From Candidatus Calescibacterium sp. (GTDB lineage: Bacteria; Calescibacteriota; Calescibacteriia; Calescibacteriales; Calescibacteriaceae), in the NCBI GenBank assembly GCA_025060505.1, contig JANXBU010000008.1, positions 1 to 64,000 of the forward strand: 64,000 nucleotides of DNA, written 5' to 3'. This document shows positions 34,145-44,292 of the stretch, in pieces (positions within the stretch are counted from its first letter, which is position 1; the number at the start of each line of letters is the position of its first letter). The notes under the pieces are model-generated. The model was given only the letters and a program-made list of their open reading frames with translations, was not told where the DNA came from and did no database searches. A program made the translations under genes and the position numbers.

Positions 34145-35455
34145 ATGAAAAGATTCAAGATAGGCGTTGTTGGAGCTGGATATGTTGGACTGACAACTGC
34201 TATTTGCTTCTCTGAACTCGGACACCACGTCATATGTTATGACAAAGATACAGAAAAAATAAAAAAACTCAAAGAAGGAAAAATTCCTATATACGAACCA
34301 GGACTTGAAGACATATTGAAAAAAACATACCAGAAAAATATTTTCTTTACCGATAAACCAGAAGAAATTTATGCTAATTCAGAGGTCATATTTATATGCG
34401 TTGGAACACCGGAAATGCCTGACGGAAGTGCTGATCTATCTTATATAGAAGCCTGCTCCATTGAGCTTACATCCTATCTGAAAGAATATAAACTTATTGT
34501 AGAAAAAAGCACAGTACCTGTTAGAACAGCTGAATGGATAGAACGAACCATAAAGCTATACAATCCGCATGCAGATTTTGATGTTGCATCAAACCCTGAA
34601 TTTCTGAAAGAAGGCAGTGGTATCAAGGATTTCTTCCAACCAGATAGAATAGTTCTTGGAGTTTCCTCCGAAAGAGCAAAAAAAATATTACTTGAAATAT
34701 ACAACGAAAAAGAGTTCCCTTATCCAAAAATAATCACAGATGTTAAGACTGCAGAACTAATAAAGCACGCATCAAACTCGTTTTTGGCATTGAAAATATC
34801 TTATATAAATATGGTAGCAAACTTCTGCGAAAAAGTTGGAGTTGATGTTGATGTCGTTGCAGAAGGTATGGGGCTTGACAGAAGAATAGGCAGAGAATTT
34901 CTAAAAGCAGGTATAGGTTGGGGTGGAAGTTGTTTCCCAAAAGATGTAAAAGCTTTCATAAAAATGGCAGAAGAAAACCACGAGGATTTCTCAATACTGA
35001 AAGAAGCATACAAAATAAATGAAAAAAGGATTGATCACTTTATAGAAAAAGTTAAAAAAACTTTGTGGGTAATAAAAGGCAAAAGACTAGCGATCTGGGG
35101 ACTTTCTTTCAAACCAAATACAGATGATATAAGAGAATCCCCAGCAATAAAAATCATTCCAAGATTACTGAATGCAGGAGCTTATCTTAAACTATATGAC
35201 CCAGAAGCTATGGAAAACACCAAAAAGATAATACCACCAAACGTCAACGTAAATTATGCAGACTCAATCGAGGAATCCGTAAAAGAATCGCATGCGATAT
35301 TGATCCTGACAGATTGGGACGAATTCAAAAACGCAAACTTACCAACTTTGAAAAAATACATGATAACACCAATAATTATAGATGGAAGAAATATTTACGA
35401 TCCAAAAAAAGTCAGAGAACTCGGATTTCTGTATGTTCCAACAGGTAAGCCATAA
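34145..35455 (+). CDS. ugd: UDP-glucose 6-dehydrogenase
   Basis: Oxidises UDP-glucose to UDP-glucuronate with 2 NAD+, for surface polysaccharides. 436 residues: N-terminal Rossmann 'IGVVGAGYVGLTTAICFSELGHHV', 'YEPGLEDIL', 'VGTPEMPDGSADLSYI', 'EKSTVPVRTAEW', 'NPEFLKEGSGIKDFFQPDRIVLG', catalytic Cys263 in 'GIGWGGSCFPKDVKAF', and the C-terminal NAD-side domain 'LAIWGLSFKPNTDDIRESPAI'. Intact. Neighbours are unrelated; a WecA-like transferase lies 7 kb away and could share a polysaccharide pathway. Confidence 0.95.
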   Translation: MKRFKIGVVGAGYVGLTTAICFSELGHHVICYDKDTEKIKKLKEGKIPIYEPGLEDILKKTYQKNIFFTDKPEEIYANSEVIFICVGTPEMPDGSADLSYIEACSIELTSYLKEYKLIVEKSTVPVRTAEWIERTIKLYNPHADFDVASNPEFLKEGSGIKDFFQPDRIVLGVSSERAKKILLEIYNEKEFPYPKIITDVKTAELIKHASNSFLALKISYINMVANFCEKVGVDVDVVAEGMGLDRRIGREFLKAGIGWGGSCFPKDVKAFIKMAEENHEDFSILKEAYKINEKRIDHFIEKVKKTLWVIKGKRLAIWGLSFKPNTDDIRESPAIKIIPRLLNAGAYLKLYDPEAMENTKKIIPPNVNVNYADSIEESVKESHAILILTDWDEFKNANLPTLKKYMITPIIIDGRNIYDPKKVRELGFLYVPTGKP

Positions 35456-35533
35456 AGCTCAAAATCAAAAATGTTTCGCTGTATCACAAAATAATTCTTA
35501 GTAAAAATACTCAAATACCCGCAGATTATCCGA

Positions 35534-36520
35534 TTGAAAAGAGACAAAAATATCTCAAAACCACACAGCAAAAAGAAAAAAACTAAAAATTTGAACTCAC
35601 AAATGATAGAAAAATCAACAATTTTTGAGGATAAAATAAAATCAAGTCTTGAGAAACACAGAAAAATACTTACAGAAATTCTGAAAGTCTCAGATAAATT
35701 CGGAGTTAGAACATATCTGGTAGGTGGTTTTATAAGAGATGTTGTTCTTGAAATAGAAACAGCAGATATTGATCTTGTAGTTGAAGGAGATACGTATGAG
35801 CTTTCACAAGAACTCAGAAGAATTCTTCGCGGTAAGAACTACAAATATATTGAGAATTTCGGAACAGCTTCTTTTGATATAGAATTTTATGGGAAAGTAT
35901 ACAGAATAGATTTTGCAAGAGCCAGAAGAGAAGAATATCCTATTCCCGGCGAGCACCCGAAGGTTTCCTTCGTTGATGATGTAAGAGTTGATCTTCTGAG
36001 AAGAGATTTTAGCATAAATGCAATAGCTATTGAATTTGATCAGAATCTTAATTTCAAATTTATAGATGTAGTCGGTGGACTAGATGACCTTATGGCCAAG
36101 AAAATAAAAATTCTGCACAAAATGAGCATAGCAGACGATCCCACAAGAATTTTGCGAGGAGTAAGAATTTCTCTGAAAACTGGTTTTGAAATAGATCAAG
36201 GAGTAATTGAATCTCTTGAAATAGCAAAGAAAATTGGAGCTTTCAAAAATGTTCACGGAAGTAGATTTTTCAGTGAAATGAAGATCACAGCCAAAGAAGA
36301 TTTTTTCGATAAATTTATCGAGAAACTAAAAGAACTAAATGTCTTGATCTCAATCCATCCAGCACTTGATATAAATGTATATAACTTTTCAGGAGATTGG
36401 CAAGATAAAATAGCGGAGCTCATTTTAAGAGTATCACCAGAATCAAGGTACGAAATAGCAAGCTTTTTCGGAGTTCCAAAGAGCATATCAAAGAGATTAG
36501 AGAAACTCTCTCGGGTCTGA
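35534..36520 (+). CDS. tRNA nucleotidyltransferase / poly(A) polymerase family (CCA- or CC-adding type)
   Basis: Class II nucleotidyltransferase: '[26 protein letters not shown]' with the GG...RD signature and the two catalytic Asp, then '[43 protein letters not shown]' and '[21 protein letters not shown]'. At 328 residues it stops soon after the head-neck region and lacks the long body/tail of full CCA-adding enzymes, as in CC-adding or A-adding members; which activity it has cannot be told. The annotated start is TTG (35534); an ATG at 35603 would remove a basic N-terminal 23 residues. The 3' end overlaps convergent leuC by 24 bases. Confidence 0.85.
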   Translation: MKRDKNISKPHSKKKKTKNLNSQMIEKSTIFEDKIKSSLEKHRKILTEILKVSDKFGVRTYLVGGFIRDVVLEIETADIDLVVEGDTYELSQELRRILRGKNYKYIENFGTASFDIEFYGKVYRIDFARARREEYPIPGEHPKVSFVDDVRVDLLRRDFSINAIAIEFDQNLNFKFIDVVGGLDDLMAKKIKILHKMSIADDPTRILRGVRISLKTGFEIDQGVIESLEIAKKIGAFKNVHGSRFFSEMKITAKEDFFDKFIEKLKELNVLISIHPALDINVYNFSGDWQDKIAELILRVSPESRYEIASFFGVPKSISKRLEKLSRV

Positions 36521-37963
36521 TATATACCCTTTTATTGCAGATGCAGCAGCTGTAAGAGGACTTGCAAGATGAGTTCTTCCATCTCTGCCTTGTCTTCCCT
36601 CAAAATTTCTGTTTGATGTACTTACGCATCTTTCTCCGGGAGAAAGAATATCTGGGTTCATTCCGAGACACATACTACAACCTGCGTTTCTCCACTCAAA
36701 GCCAGCTTCCTTGAATATTTTGTCAAGACCCATCTTTTCAGCTTGAAATTTTACAAGTTGAGAACCCGGAACAATCATAGCTCTTACCCATGGTGCCACC
36801 TTTTTTCCCTTAACAATCTGAGCAGCAGCTACAAGATCATCCAATCTTGCATTTGTACAAGAACCAATGAAAACTCGATCAATCTTTATACTTGTCATAG
36901 GAGTTCCGGGAGAAAGTCCCATATACTTCAGAGCTCTTTTGGCATGTTCCCTTTCAACAGGATCTTCAAATTCCTCAGGATTCGGAACCGCCTCTCCTAT
37001 TGAAACCACATCAGATGGTCTTGTTCCCCAAGTTATCTGTGGTTCAAGATCTGAAATATCAAAGTAAAGTTCCGCATCAAATTTAGCATCAGGATCAGAT
37101 TTAAGAGTTTTCCAGTAATTCAGAGCTTCTTCAAAATTGCGTGCTGAATACATTCTACCTTCAAGATACTTAAATACTTTTTCATCTGGTTCAATTATTC
37201 CTGTTCTGGCACCTCCTTCTATTGTCATATTGCATATAGTCATCCTTTCCTCAACAGAGAATTGTTTTACCACCTCTCCTGTATACTCTATAGCATAACC
37301 TACTCCACCGGTTGTTCCTATCCTACCTATTATGTAAAGTATAACGTCTTTTGATTTTATTCCTTTGGGTAAAACTCCCTCAATAGCAACCTTCATTTGT
37401 TTTGGTTTGTTTAGCCAAAGCGTTTGAGTAGCAAGAACATGTTCTACTTCGCTTGTTCCTATTCCGAAAGCAATCGCTCCGAATGCCCCGTGAGTCGATG
37501 TATGACTATCTCCGCAAACTATTGTCATCCCCGGCTGAGTTAGTCCAAGCTGAGGTCCTATTATATGGACTATACCCTGGTATTGACTATCTATACCGAA
37601 AAATTTTATACCAAACTCCTGAGCATTTTTTTTGAGATATTTGACCTGCTTCAAAGATATAAGATCAATCTCATATCCATCAAGCGAGAGTTTCTCATAT
37701 TTATTCAAAATATTTTCTGGAAAATCCAGTTCTTCAAAGATGTATCTGTTGTCGTCAGTAGGAACATTATGATCTACAACAGCAAATGTAAGATCTGGTC
37801 TTCTGACTTTCCTCTTCGCTAATCTAAGACCATCAAAGGCTTGAGGACTTGTAACCTCATGAACAAGATGAAGATCTATGTATATAAGATATGGTTTATT
37901 CGGATCATCCGGTTCAACAACAACATGCTCCTTCCAAATTTTTTCAAAGAGAGTTTCGCTCAT
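36497..37963 (-). CDS. leuC: 3-isopropylmalate dehydratase large subunit
   Basis: LeuC with LeuD isomerises 2- to 3-isopropylmalate in leucine synthesis, using a 4Fe-4S cluster. Features: '[24 protein letters not shown]', 'VVDHNVPT', '[34 protein letters not shown]', cluster ligands in '[13 protein letters not shown]' and '[15 protein letters not shown]', and '[12 protein letters not shown]'. The 488 residues include a roughly 20-residue insertion after 'NRYIFEELD' relative to common LeuC. TATAAA lies 5 bases before the ATG. leuD and other leu genes are not adjacent. Confidence 0.93.
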   Translation of the reverse strand: MSETLFEKIWKEHVVVEPDDPNKPYLIYIDLHLVHEVTSPQAFDGLRLAKRKVRRPDLTFAVVDHNVPTDDNRYIFEELDFPENILNKYEKLSLDGYEIDLISLKQVKYLKKNAQEFGIKFFGIDSQYQGIVHIIGPQLGLTQPGMTIVCGDSHTSTHGAFGAIAFGIGTSEVEHVLATQTLWLNKPKQMKVAIEGVLPKGIKSKDVILYIIGRIGTTGGVGYAIEYTGEVVKQFSVEERMTICNMTIEGGARTGIIEPDEKVFKYLEGRMYSARNFEEALNYWKTLKSDPDAKFDAELYFDISDLEPQITWGTRPSDVVSIGEAVPNPEEFEDPVEREHAKRALKYMGLSPGTPMTSIKIDRVFIGSCTNARLDDLVAAAQIVKGKKVAPWVRAMIVPGSQLVKFQAEKMGLDKIFKEAGFEWRNAGCSMCLGMNPDILSPGERCVSTSNRNFEGRQGRDGRTHLASPLTAAASAIKGYISDPREFL

Positions 37964-38076
37964 ATAATTTTATACTTTAGTTATTTTTCGGCTGCTTTCA
38001 GCTTTTGCAGATTACTGGACTTATATCCAAAGAGAAATGAGAGATTATGAAAAAATTAAATTCAACGTTGTAAGAA

Positions 38077-38370
38077 CTATTTCTTTGCCATATTTTGTTT
38101 TACTATTTTTGGTATATCAAACATAGATATTACATCTTTGCCGAATATCTTTTTTAGCTTTTCATCTGCTTTTATTTCACGCTTTACTTGAAGTCCCTTT
38201 TGTTTTATGTATGTCCATATACCTTTTATTGCCTCTTGCATCGTAGCTTTTGTCTTTCCGACTATATCAGATAACTCAGGAGAAAGTTCAAATTCTTTAA
38301 AGAACGAAGCTGGAGCCTGCCTTTTCTTCTTCTCTGATTTTTCTTTTTTCGTCGTTTTACTTTTCGCCAT
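38077..38370 (-). CDS. SWIB/MDM2-domain protein
   Basis: 97 residues: a basic N-terminal tail of about 20 (Lys-rich, 'KSKTTKKEKSEKKKRQ') and one SWIB domain (about 25-94) with the family pattern 'FELSPELSDIVGKTKATMQEAIKGIWTYIKQKGLQ', 'IKADEKLKKIFGKDVISMFDIPKIVKQNM'. SWIB domains occur in eukaryotic chromatin remodelling subunits and in some bacteria such as chlamydiae, sometimes fused to topoisomerase. The Lys-rich tail suggests nucleic-acid binding. The gene has its own TATAAT (38392-38397) and AAGGAGGT. Confidence 0.85.
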   Translation of the reverse strand: MAKSKTTKKEKSEKKKRQAPASFFKEFELSPELSDIVGKTKATMQEAIKGIWTYIKQKGLQVKREIKADEKLKKIFGKDVISMFDIPKIVKQNMAKK

Positions 38371-38378
38371 AGGTTATT

Positions 38379-38397
38379 ACCTCCTTGAACTATTATA
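38379..38397 (-). promoter_or_regulatory. Promoter -10 and ribosome site of the SWIB gene
   Basis: On the minus strand TATAAT (38392-38397) is followed by AAGGAGGT (38379-38386), 8 bases before the ATG. This is a short conventional 5' leader, expected to give strong expression. Confidence 0.6.
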
Positions 38398-38454
38398 CTC
38401 ATTAGATATTTAAATCTTAAAAAATTTCCCAAAAAACAAAAATTTAAAAATAGT

Positions 38455-38460
38455 TATAAT
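38455..38460 (+). promoter_or_regulatory. TATAAT element of the short chemoreceptor gene
   Basis: Perfect TATAAT 9 bases before the ATG at 38470, with no ribosome site between; the mRNA would have at most a few bases of leader. Confidence 0.45.
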
Positions 38461-38469
38461 TCTATTGTT

Positions 38470-39555
38470 ATGCTTGCTGTAATAATAGGAAATACAGTAG
38501 TTATACTGTCTTCTATAATCGGCATACTCGTAAGCGGATTTTCCATTGGGGTGATTTTAGCATCAGTTGGAGGTATCATCGGAACCAATATAGTTTTTAT
38601 ACTTGCAAAAATACAGGAGAACAAAAGTTTTCAAGACGCACTAGATGACGCTAAAGCAGCGGAACCAAAAACACAAAGAGGAAAAGACATAAAATCAATA
38701 ATAAACGAAATCCTACAAAAAGAGAAAGAAAACCTGGCCAAAACACTAAGTGCACTTGAAAATTTACTAAACGAATTTGAAAACAAATTCAAAAGCATAT
38801 CAAGAGAAAATGAAATGCAGTTGAATAAAGTGAACGTTGTTGTAACTGCTTCGGAAGAACTTTCAGCATCGGCTGCGGAGGTTGCATCAAGAATAATTCA
38901 AGTCGCATCAAAAGTAGAAGAAACTTCTTCAATATCAAAAGGAGGTCTTAGCAGAATGGATGAGGTTGTAAAAGTTATGGATGAGGTTGTATCAACTATG
39001 AAAGGTGTAATGGGTATGGCAAAGGAACTTGAAGATCAAACGAAAGAAATATCTGAAATAATCTCAATAATAGAGGACATAACAGACCAAACAAACCTAC
39101 TTGCTCTGAACGCAGCGATTGAGGCTGCACGAGCCGGAGAACAAGGTAAGGGATTCGCGGTTGTGGCAGGAGAGGTCAGAAAACTAGCAGAAAGAACATA
39201 TAGTGCTGCAAGAGAAATATCCGAGAAGATAAACCTCATTGTATCAAAAGTTGGCGAAACCTACAAAGCCATAGAATCTGAATTCGAGGTTACCAAAAAA
39301 GGATTTGAACTCATAACAGAAGGAAAAAAAAGCTTCGAAAATGTTACAAACTACACAAACGTAATAAACACAGAAACAACAGCCATATCAACTGCAACAG
39401 AACAACAATCAAAAGTCACTGATGAAATATCAAGAAACCTTCTGACCCTTCTTGAAAGCGCAAAAAATATAGATGCTTCTTATCAGGAAGCAATAAACCT
39501 ACTACAAAGACTAAAAGAAGAATTCAAAAAGAGACTTGAAATCCTGACCAAATAA
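38470..39555 (+). CDS. Methyl-accepting chemotaxis-type signalling protein with short membrane anchor
   Basis: 361 residues: two closely spaced hydrophobic segments at the N-terminus (about 1-46) with no room for a periplasmic sensor domain, no HAMP, then a coiled-coil with signalling tip '[58 protein letters not shown]', the canonical CheA/CheW-contact hairpin. The sensory input must come through the membrane, a partner protein, or cytoplasmic signals. pepP starts 31 bases downstream on the same strand. Differs from the receptor at 31103, which has a full sensor domain. Confidence 0.9.
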   Translation: MLAVIIGNTVVILSSIIGILVSGFSIGVILASVGGIIGTNIVFILAKIQENKSFQDALDDAKAAEPKTQRGKDIKSIINEILQKEKENLAKTLSALENLLNEFENKFKSISRENEMQLNKVNVVVTASEELSASAAEVASRIIQVASKVEETSSISKGGLSRMDEVVKVMDEVVSTMKGVMGMAKELEDQTKEISEIISIIEDITDQTNLLALNAAIEAARAGEQGKGFAVVAGEVRKLAERTYSAAREISEKINLIVSKVGETYKAIESEFEVTKKGFELITEGKKSFENVTNYTNVINTETTAISTATEQQSKVTDEISRNLLTLLESAKNIDASYQEAINLLQRLKEEFKKRLEILTK

Positions 39556-39586
39556 TTTTGCAAATTAGAGAATAAAAATCTAAAAA

Positions 39587-40927
39587 ATGCTCGTATTTCC
39601 AATTGAAATAATAAAGAAAAGACAAAAAACTTTATTTGAGAAACTACCCCCAAATTCAGTAGCAATAATACCATCTGAAAGCATAAAAATAAGAAATAAT
39701 GATGTAGAATATAGGTTCAGACCATCATCAAGGCTACTTTACATCACCGGAATAAAAGATCCAAATACAATAGCTGTTATATCCAAGAAAAAATTAAGTG
39801 ATGGCGAGGAAACGAAAATAATAATTTTCAGAAAAAAAAACAAATTCGAGGAAGCTATATGGATAGGCTTCTCAACTCCGGATGAAGAATTAAAACAGGT
39901 ATGCGATGAAATAGAAAACATAGAAAACTTTGATACAAAAATATCAAAAATAATCCAGAACACAGAATACCTTTTTTATCCCATCGGAGAAGATGGAAAC
40001 ATTCAAAATAAAATACTTAAGTCATACTATGAACTCAAAAGAAAAGCAAGAGCAGGAACACTACCTCCTAAACTAATATCAGATATCGACACAATACTTG
40101 GAGAACTGAGAGCTAAAAAAGATCAATATGAAATAGAGAATATAAGAAAAGCAGTAAAAATAACAAAAAAGGTACTCAATGAAATTGCCCTGAAACCCGG
40201 AATGATGGAATACGAAGTTGAATCACAAATAATCAGAACATACAGAATGTACGGAGGCGAGGAGGCATTTCCAACAATAGTAGCGTCTGGGAAAAATTCC
40301 ACAATCTTACATTATACACAGAATTCTTCCGTTCTGAAAATACCCTGCGTTATAGATACAGGTGTTGAAATAAACTTTTACGCCTCAGATATAACAAGAA
40401 CATTTATACCAGAGGATTTTCCAGATGAACCAAAAGAAAAAGTGAAAATAGCTCAAGACATAAAATCGCAAGTTGAGATTATACAAAAAAAAGTTATAGA
40501 GAAAGCTAGAAAAGGTGTATCATTTGAAGAACTAAACCTAATCGCTCAAAGGGAAATATCGTACTGTTTGATTGACATCGGAATTCTAAAAGGTAGCATT
40601 GATGAAATTCTTGAAAAAAAGTTATTTAAGCCTTTCTTTCCACACAGAATAGGTCATCATCTTGGACTTGATGTACACGATGTTTGTCCATACTACGAAG
40701 ATCAAAACAGAGCAAAGAAATTAGAAGCCGGAAACATAATAACAATAGAACCAGGAATATACTTCCCCTACCTTGAAACAGTCTATGTGAAAGACGGACA
40801 AATATATGAAAAACCAGATGCAGAAGGTCAATACTACAAAACAGAAATCCCAGAAATCTTCAGAGGAATAGGTGTCAGAATAGAAGACGATGTAATTATA
40901 ACAGAAGATGGCAACGAAGTATTGTAG
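39587..40927 (+). CDS. pepP: Xaa-Pro aminopeptidase (PepP, M24 family)
   Basis: Di-metal peptidase that removes N-terminal residues before proline. N-terminal creatinase-like domain ('RQKTLFEKLPPNSVAIIPS', 'FRPSSRLLYITGIKDPN') and C-terminal pita-bread domain with the metal ligands: Asp in 'VIDTGVEINFYASDITRTF' (both Asp), His in 'FPHRIGHHLGLDVHDV', Glu in 'ITIEPGIYF' and Glu in 'GVRIEDDVII'. 446 residues, normal. 31 bases after the chemoreceptor gene, probably cotranscribed by position only. Confidence 0.92.
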   Translation: MLVFPIEIIKKRQKTLFEKLPPNSVAIIPSESIKIRNNDVEYRFRPSSRLLYITGIKDPNTIAVISKKKLSDGEETKIIIFRKKNKFEEAIWIGFSTPDEELKQVCDEIENIENFDTKISKIIQNTEYLFYPIGEDGNIQNKILKSYYELKRKARAGTLPPKLISDIDTILGELRAKKDQYEIENIRKAVKITKKVLNEIALKPGMMEYEVESQIIRTYRMYGGEEAFPTIVASGKNSTILHYTQNSSVLKIPCVIDTGVEINFYASDITRTFIPEDFPDEPKEKVKIAQDIKSQVEIIQKKVIEKARKGVSFEELNLIAQREISYCLIDIGILKGSIDEILEKKLFKPFFPHRIGHHLGLDVHDVCPYYEDQNRAKKLEAGNIITIEPGIYFPYLETVYVKDGQIYEKPDAEGQYYKTEIPEIFRGIGVRIEDDVIITEDGNEVL

Positions 40928-41183
40928 AAAGATTATTAAAAGAAAGATTACTAAAAATTATATAATCAAACCACAGAAGCTAACAGCAAATTTATGCGCT
41001 CCACTGCTCTACGTTAAGCGATGTGATATGTCAGAAAATGCTCTTTGCTGATATCCACAATATCAAAGACTTATTGGGCAGCTGGATACTAGAAAAAGCG
41101 CAAGCGATAAATACCTTTTTACTGTTTAAACAAGTAGATTTTTTATTTGTTGTTCAGGAAATATAAAATTTAGAACAACAGAA

Positions 41184-42266
41184 TCAGAAGATATCGGCTC
41201 TCCTCTCAAGCAGCTTTTTTGCTTTCTCTTTGGCTATTTCATTTGGAAGAACAGCATCTGGTAGAACATCAGATTTTGTTTCGAATATTTCCTTTATAGT
41301 TTCATCAAATATTTGCTCTCCGGTTCTATCTGAAAAGAGCTTAGCAACTTCTGGTTTTGAAATTTCTTCGAGTTCCTTTCTCATCTTCTCGAGCTGTGAC
41401 TGAAATTTGGCTTTTATCTCTGGGTCCTGAATTTCTGCTATTGTTGATTCATACCCTTTAATTTTATCTTTCAGTCTTTGTATTTCCTCTTCATAGAGCT
41501 CTTTTTCTTTTTTATCCTTGAGAAGTGAAGCATAGAATCTCGCATAAGCTAACTTTGCTAACAAGAATTTGCCATCACTTTTCTTCATTGCTCTATCAAA
41601 TAGAATTTTAGATTTTACTGGGCTTCCACCGAGAATGCTCGGAGCAGTGGCATAAAAAGATGCCCGAAGCAAAAGCGGCCCGCCGTAGAAAAAGCTATCA
41701 TCAAGCTCTATCAATCTGTCTAAAACAGCAACCATTTTTGAGATTTCCGCGACAGATTCAGGAGATCCACCTGATGCAGCAATCCAGTATGCAAGGCATG
41801 AACCATACCAAAAACCGTCTTTGATGTCATCTTTTGTCAATGTCTTTGCGAGATCCTCCGGAAATGCTTCGTTGTTTTTTAATTTCTCCAAAGTTTCTGC
41901 AAATTTTTTGTTTTTCAATGCTAAGGTTCGTTCTGCATATTGGTATCCCTTGTAATAAAGAATCTGAGCTCGCTCAACACTCTGATCCTCTACGAACCCA
42001 AAACCGTATGAACAATATATTTGTGCAAGAGCCCCGAGAATTTTAGGATTATCTGGATCCAGTCTTCTTGCCGTTTCCATAATCATTATGTTTGAAGGAA
42101 TTCCGGCAGCGGCTATAAAGGCAACATCATATTTCTGCGCCTCCGGAGCAAAATCAGCAGTCGTCTCAGCCGTAGCTATAAGAGCTATTCTCCGAATATT
42201 ACAAGAGTAAAGAAAAGACCCTCCAAACAAGAAAAATGCAGCAACTATAAATATTCTTCCTTTCAT
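41184..42266 (-). CDS. TatT-like lipoprotein (TRAP-transporter-associated TPR protein)
   Basis: Lipobox Cys22 ('SFLYSC'), then helical repeats as in Treponema TatT (TP0956): 'FAPEAQKYDVAFIAAAGIPSNIMIMETARRLDPDNPKILGALAQIYCSYGFGF', 'GFWYGSCLAYWIAASGGSPESVAEISKMVAVLDRLIELDDSFFYGGPLLLRASFYA', and 'GGSPVKSKILFDRAM'. A charged coiled-coil of about 60 residues ('ELYEEEIQRLKDKIKGYES') replaces the usual end. TatT assembles in the periplasm with a TRAP substrate-binding protein; no TRAP genes are here. Start set by AAAGGAGGAAA (42272-42282). Confidence 0.8.
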   Translation of the reverse strand: MKGRIFIVAAFFLFGGSFLYSCNIRRIALIATAETTADFAPEAQKYDVAFIAAAGIPSNIMIMETARRLDPDNPKILGALAQIYCSYGFGFVEDQSVERAQILYYKGYQYAERTLALKNKKFAETLEKLKNNEAFPEDLAKTLTKDDIKDGFWYGSCLAYWIAASGGSPESVAEISKMVAVLDRLIELDDSFFYGGPLLLRASFYATAPSILGGSPVKSKILFDRAMKKSDGKFLLAKLAYARFYASLLKDKKEKELYEEEIQRLKDKIKGYESTIAEIQDPEIKAKFQSQLEKMRKELEEISKPEVAKLFSDRTGEQIFDETIKEIFETKSDVLPDAVLPNEIAKEKAKKLLERRADIF

Positions 42267-42392
42267 ATTTATTTCCTCCTTTGTATGCTTTTGTTACTGT
42301 ATAATTTAAAATTCAAGACTTCAATTTTCCTAAAATTTTTAATTTTTTAAGTATTATTTTCTCAAGATTTATCGTTAATCTTTAATTTCTTC

Positions 42393-43547
42393 ATGCTTGA
42401 AAATATCAGAACATTTTTCAAAAATCCAAAAGGATTCTTCATTGTATTCTTGTTATTGTTCGTTATAAACTCTTTCTGGCAAACCGTCGGTATGAATCAA
42501 ATAGTGTTTCTTCTGATCTCGTCTTTCCTGATTTCTATCATTCTCACTCCATCTATGGTTGAACTATCAAGAGTTCTAGGAATAGTAGACAAACCAGATG
42601 AGCAAAGAAAAGTCCACCAATCAGCAACAGCTCTGCTGGGTGGAGTTGCAGTAGCACTATCTTTTGCAGGGGCGATAATTCTCTCTAAAAACTCATTTCC
42701 GGAAAAATACAAAACTCTTATGATAGCTGGAACACTTATAGCTCTTGTTGGTATGCTTGACGATATTTTCAAGGTTCCCGCTAAAATAAGATTACTATTT
42801 CAATTTTTCCTTGCAATGTGGGTTGCATCATCCGGCATAACTCTGAGCCTCTTCCCAACAAAAGAGTTACTAGGACAAAAGCTCAACGAATTCTTAACGA
42901 TAATATGGATAATAGGATTTACCAACGCATACAACTTCATCGATGGACTTGATGGACTAGCAGGCGGACTCGGAATAATAATTGTTATATTCTGTTCTAT
43001 AATATCTTCAATGAATGGAGAACCAGATGTGTTCATAATATCTATGCCCCTTGCAGGTGCTCTTTTGGGATTTCTCATATTCAACTTCAAAAGAGCCTGG
43101 ATATTTCTCGGAGATGTTGGAGCACAATTCTGTGGATTCATAATATCCTCAATATCTGCTGATACAGCTTGGTCACAACCTGGAAACTTCCTCAAGGCGA
43201 TAACGGGACCAATGCTCATTCTATGGGTACTGCTCTTTGATATGACACAAATAACAATATTGAGAATAAAATACGGTTTCGTAAAGAATATTACAGACTG
43301 GATAAATTTCACAGGCAAAGATCACATACATCACAGATTACTCCTTCTATCAGGCTCAGACGTAAAAGCTGTAATATACCTCTACATAATCTCAACAGTA
43401 CTATCCTCTACTTTCGTACTTCTTGGAACAATACCTCTGAACTTTATTGAATGGGTAATTATAGATGCATTTATTCTTTTAGGATCACTAGGATTTATGA
43501 TCTTTCTCGATAAAAAAACATCAGAAAAAGCATTTGGAATAACCTAA
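42393..43547 (+). CDS. Polyprenyl-phosphate sugar-1-phosphate transferase (WecA/MraY-like)
   Basis: Integral-membrane enzyme that moves a sugar-1-phosphate from a UDP-sugar to undecaprenyl phosphate, starting a surface glycan. 384 residues, about 11 spans, with family motifs 'DKPDEQRKVHQSATALLGGVAV', 'GMLDDIFKVPAKIRLLFQ', 'TNAYNFIDGLDGLAGGLG' (catalytic Asp pair), 'FLGDVGAQFCGF' and 'DHIHHRLLLL'. The 'HIHHR' loop is WecA/TagO/WbcO-like rather than MraY-like. pgeF follows 11 bases downstream. Works with ugd-type nucleotide-sugar enzymes in principle. Confidence 0.9.
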   Translation: MLENIRTFFKNPKGFFIVFLLLFVINSFWQTVGMNQIVFLLISSFLISIILTPSMVELSRVLGIVDKPDEQRKVHQSATALLGGVAVALSFAGAIILSKNSFPEKYKTLMIAGTLIALVGMLDDIFKVPAKIRLLFQFFLAMWVASSGITLSLFPTKELLGQKLNEFLTIIWIIGFTNAYNFIDGLDGLAGGLGIIIVIFCSIISSMNGEPDVFIISMPLAGALLGFLIFNFKRAWIFLGDVGAQFCGFIISSISADTAWSQPGNFLKAITGPMLILWVLLFDMTQITILRIKYGFVKNITDWINFTGKDHIHHRLLLLSGSDVKAVIYLYIISTVLSSTFVLLGTIPLNFIEWVIIDAFILLGSLGFMIFLDKKTSEKAFGIT

Positions 43548-43558
43548 TTTATAATCAG

Positions 43559-44230
43559 ATGGAAAGCAGATTTTATGAAAACGAAAACGGCATAATTTTC
43601 AACTTATCAGAAAAAACAAAAGCGATATTTTTCTTCAAGAACGCTTATCCGGAACAGCCGGTCATTTTTCCAATACAGAAACATACCAGAAATATTGCCG
43701 TATACCCTAATTTTGATTTCTCTGATGGATATGATGGCATCATTATTCCCAACAATCTTGAAGTAAACATCGGTGTAAAAACAGCAGACTGTCTTCCTGT
43801 TATATTCTATTCAGATAAGGTAAAGGGAGTTATTCACGCAGGATGGCGTGGGATAGTAAATGGAATATTCGAAGAACTAGAACTCAAACTCAAAATTTTT
43901 AATGAAAGAATTGAAAATCTTTTGTTTGTTATAGGACCTCATATATGCGGTAAATGCTACGAAGTTAAAGAAGATGTAAAGAGTATATTTGAGAAACTTT
44001 GTGCCAAAAAATCAATAGATAAAGAAAAAGTTATCAAAACAGAAAATGGAAAGCTCTTCATAGATCTCTTCTCGTTCGTATATGAGACGTTAAAGAAAAA
44101 ATCAGAAAAAATAAAAGTATTTCATTCCGGAGTATGTGTAAAAGAAGATACAAGGTTTTTTTCAAGAAGAAGAGGTGATATGATTTCTCAACCTTCTTGT
44201 ATCATAGTTGAAAATAAACTTGCAAGATGA
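43559..44230 (+). CDS. pgeF: YfiH/PgeF-family purine nucleoside phosphorylase / laccase-domain protein
   Basis: Members of this family (YfiH, YlmD, FAMIN-like) act on purine nucleosides, and PgeF edits peptidoglycan precursors. Marks in 223 residues: 'GVKTADCLPVIFYSDKVKGVIHAGWRGIVNGIFEE' (His and Cys of the metal site), 'VIGPHICGKCYEVKEDV' and 'HSGVCVKEDTRFFSRRRGD'. Slightly short but complete. It starts 11 bases after the WecA-like gene; a TATAAT overlaps the gap (43550-43555) only 3 bases before the ATG, so cotranscription is the simpler reading. Confidence 0.9.
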   Translation: MESRFYENENGIIFNLSEKTKAIFFFKNAYPEQPVIFPIQKHTRNIAVYPNFDFSDGYDGIIIPNNLEVNIGVKTADCLPVIFYSDKVKGVIHAGWRGIVNGIFEELELKLKIFNERIENLLFVIGPHICGKCYEVKEDVKSIFEKLCAKKSIDKEKVIKTENGKLFIDLFSFVYETLKKKSEKIKVFHSGVCVKEDTRFFSRRRGDMISQPSCIIVENKLAR

Positions 44231-44292
44231 CTTATGAAATTACTAAAAAAGAAAATGATAAAAGCTACGTGCGGAATATCAAAAAACAATTA

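Noticed and set aside
40928-41183. Possible RNA gene or regulatory element between pepP and the TatT-like gene
   Set aside because: No tRNA-like T-loop, no hairpin-plus-T-run that I can see, and no ORF. Nothing supportable.
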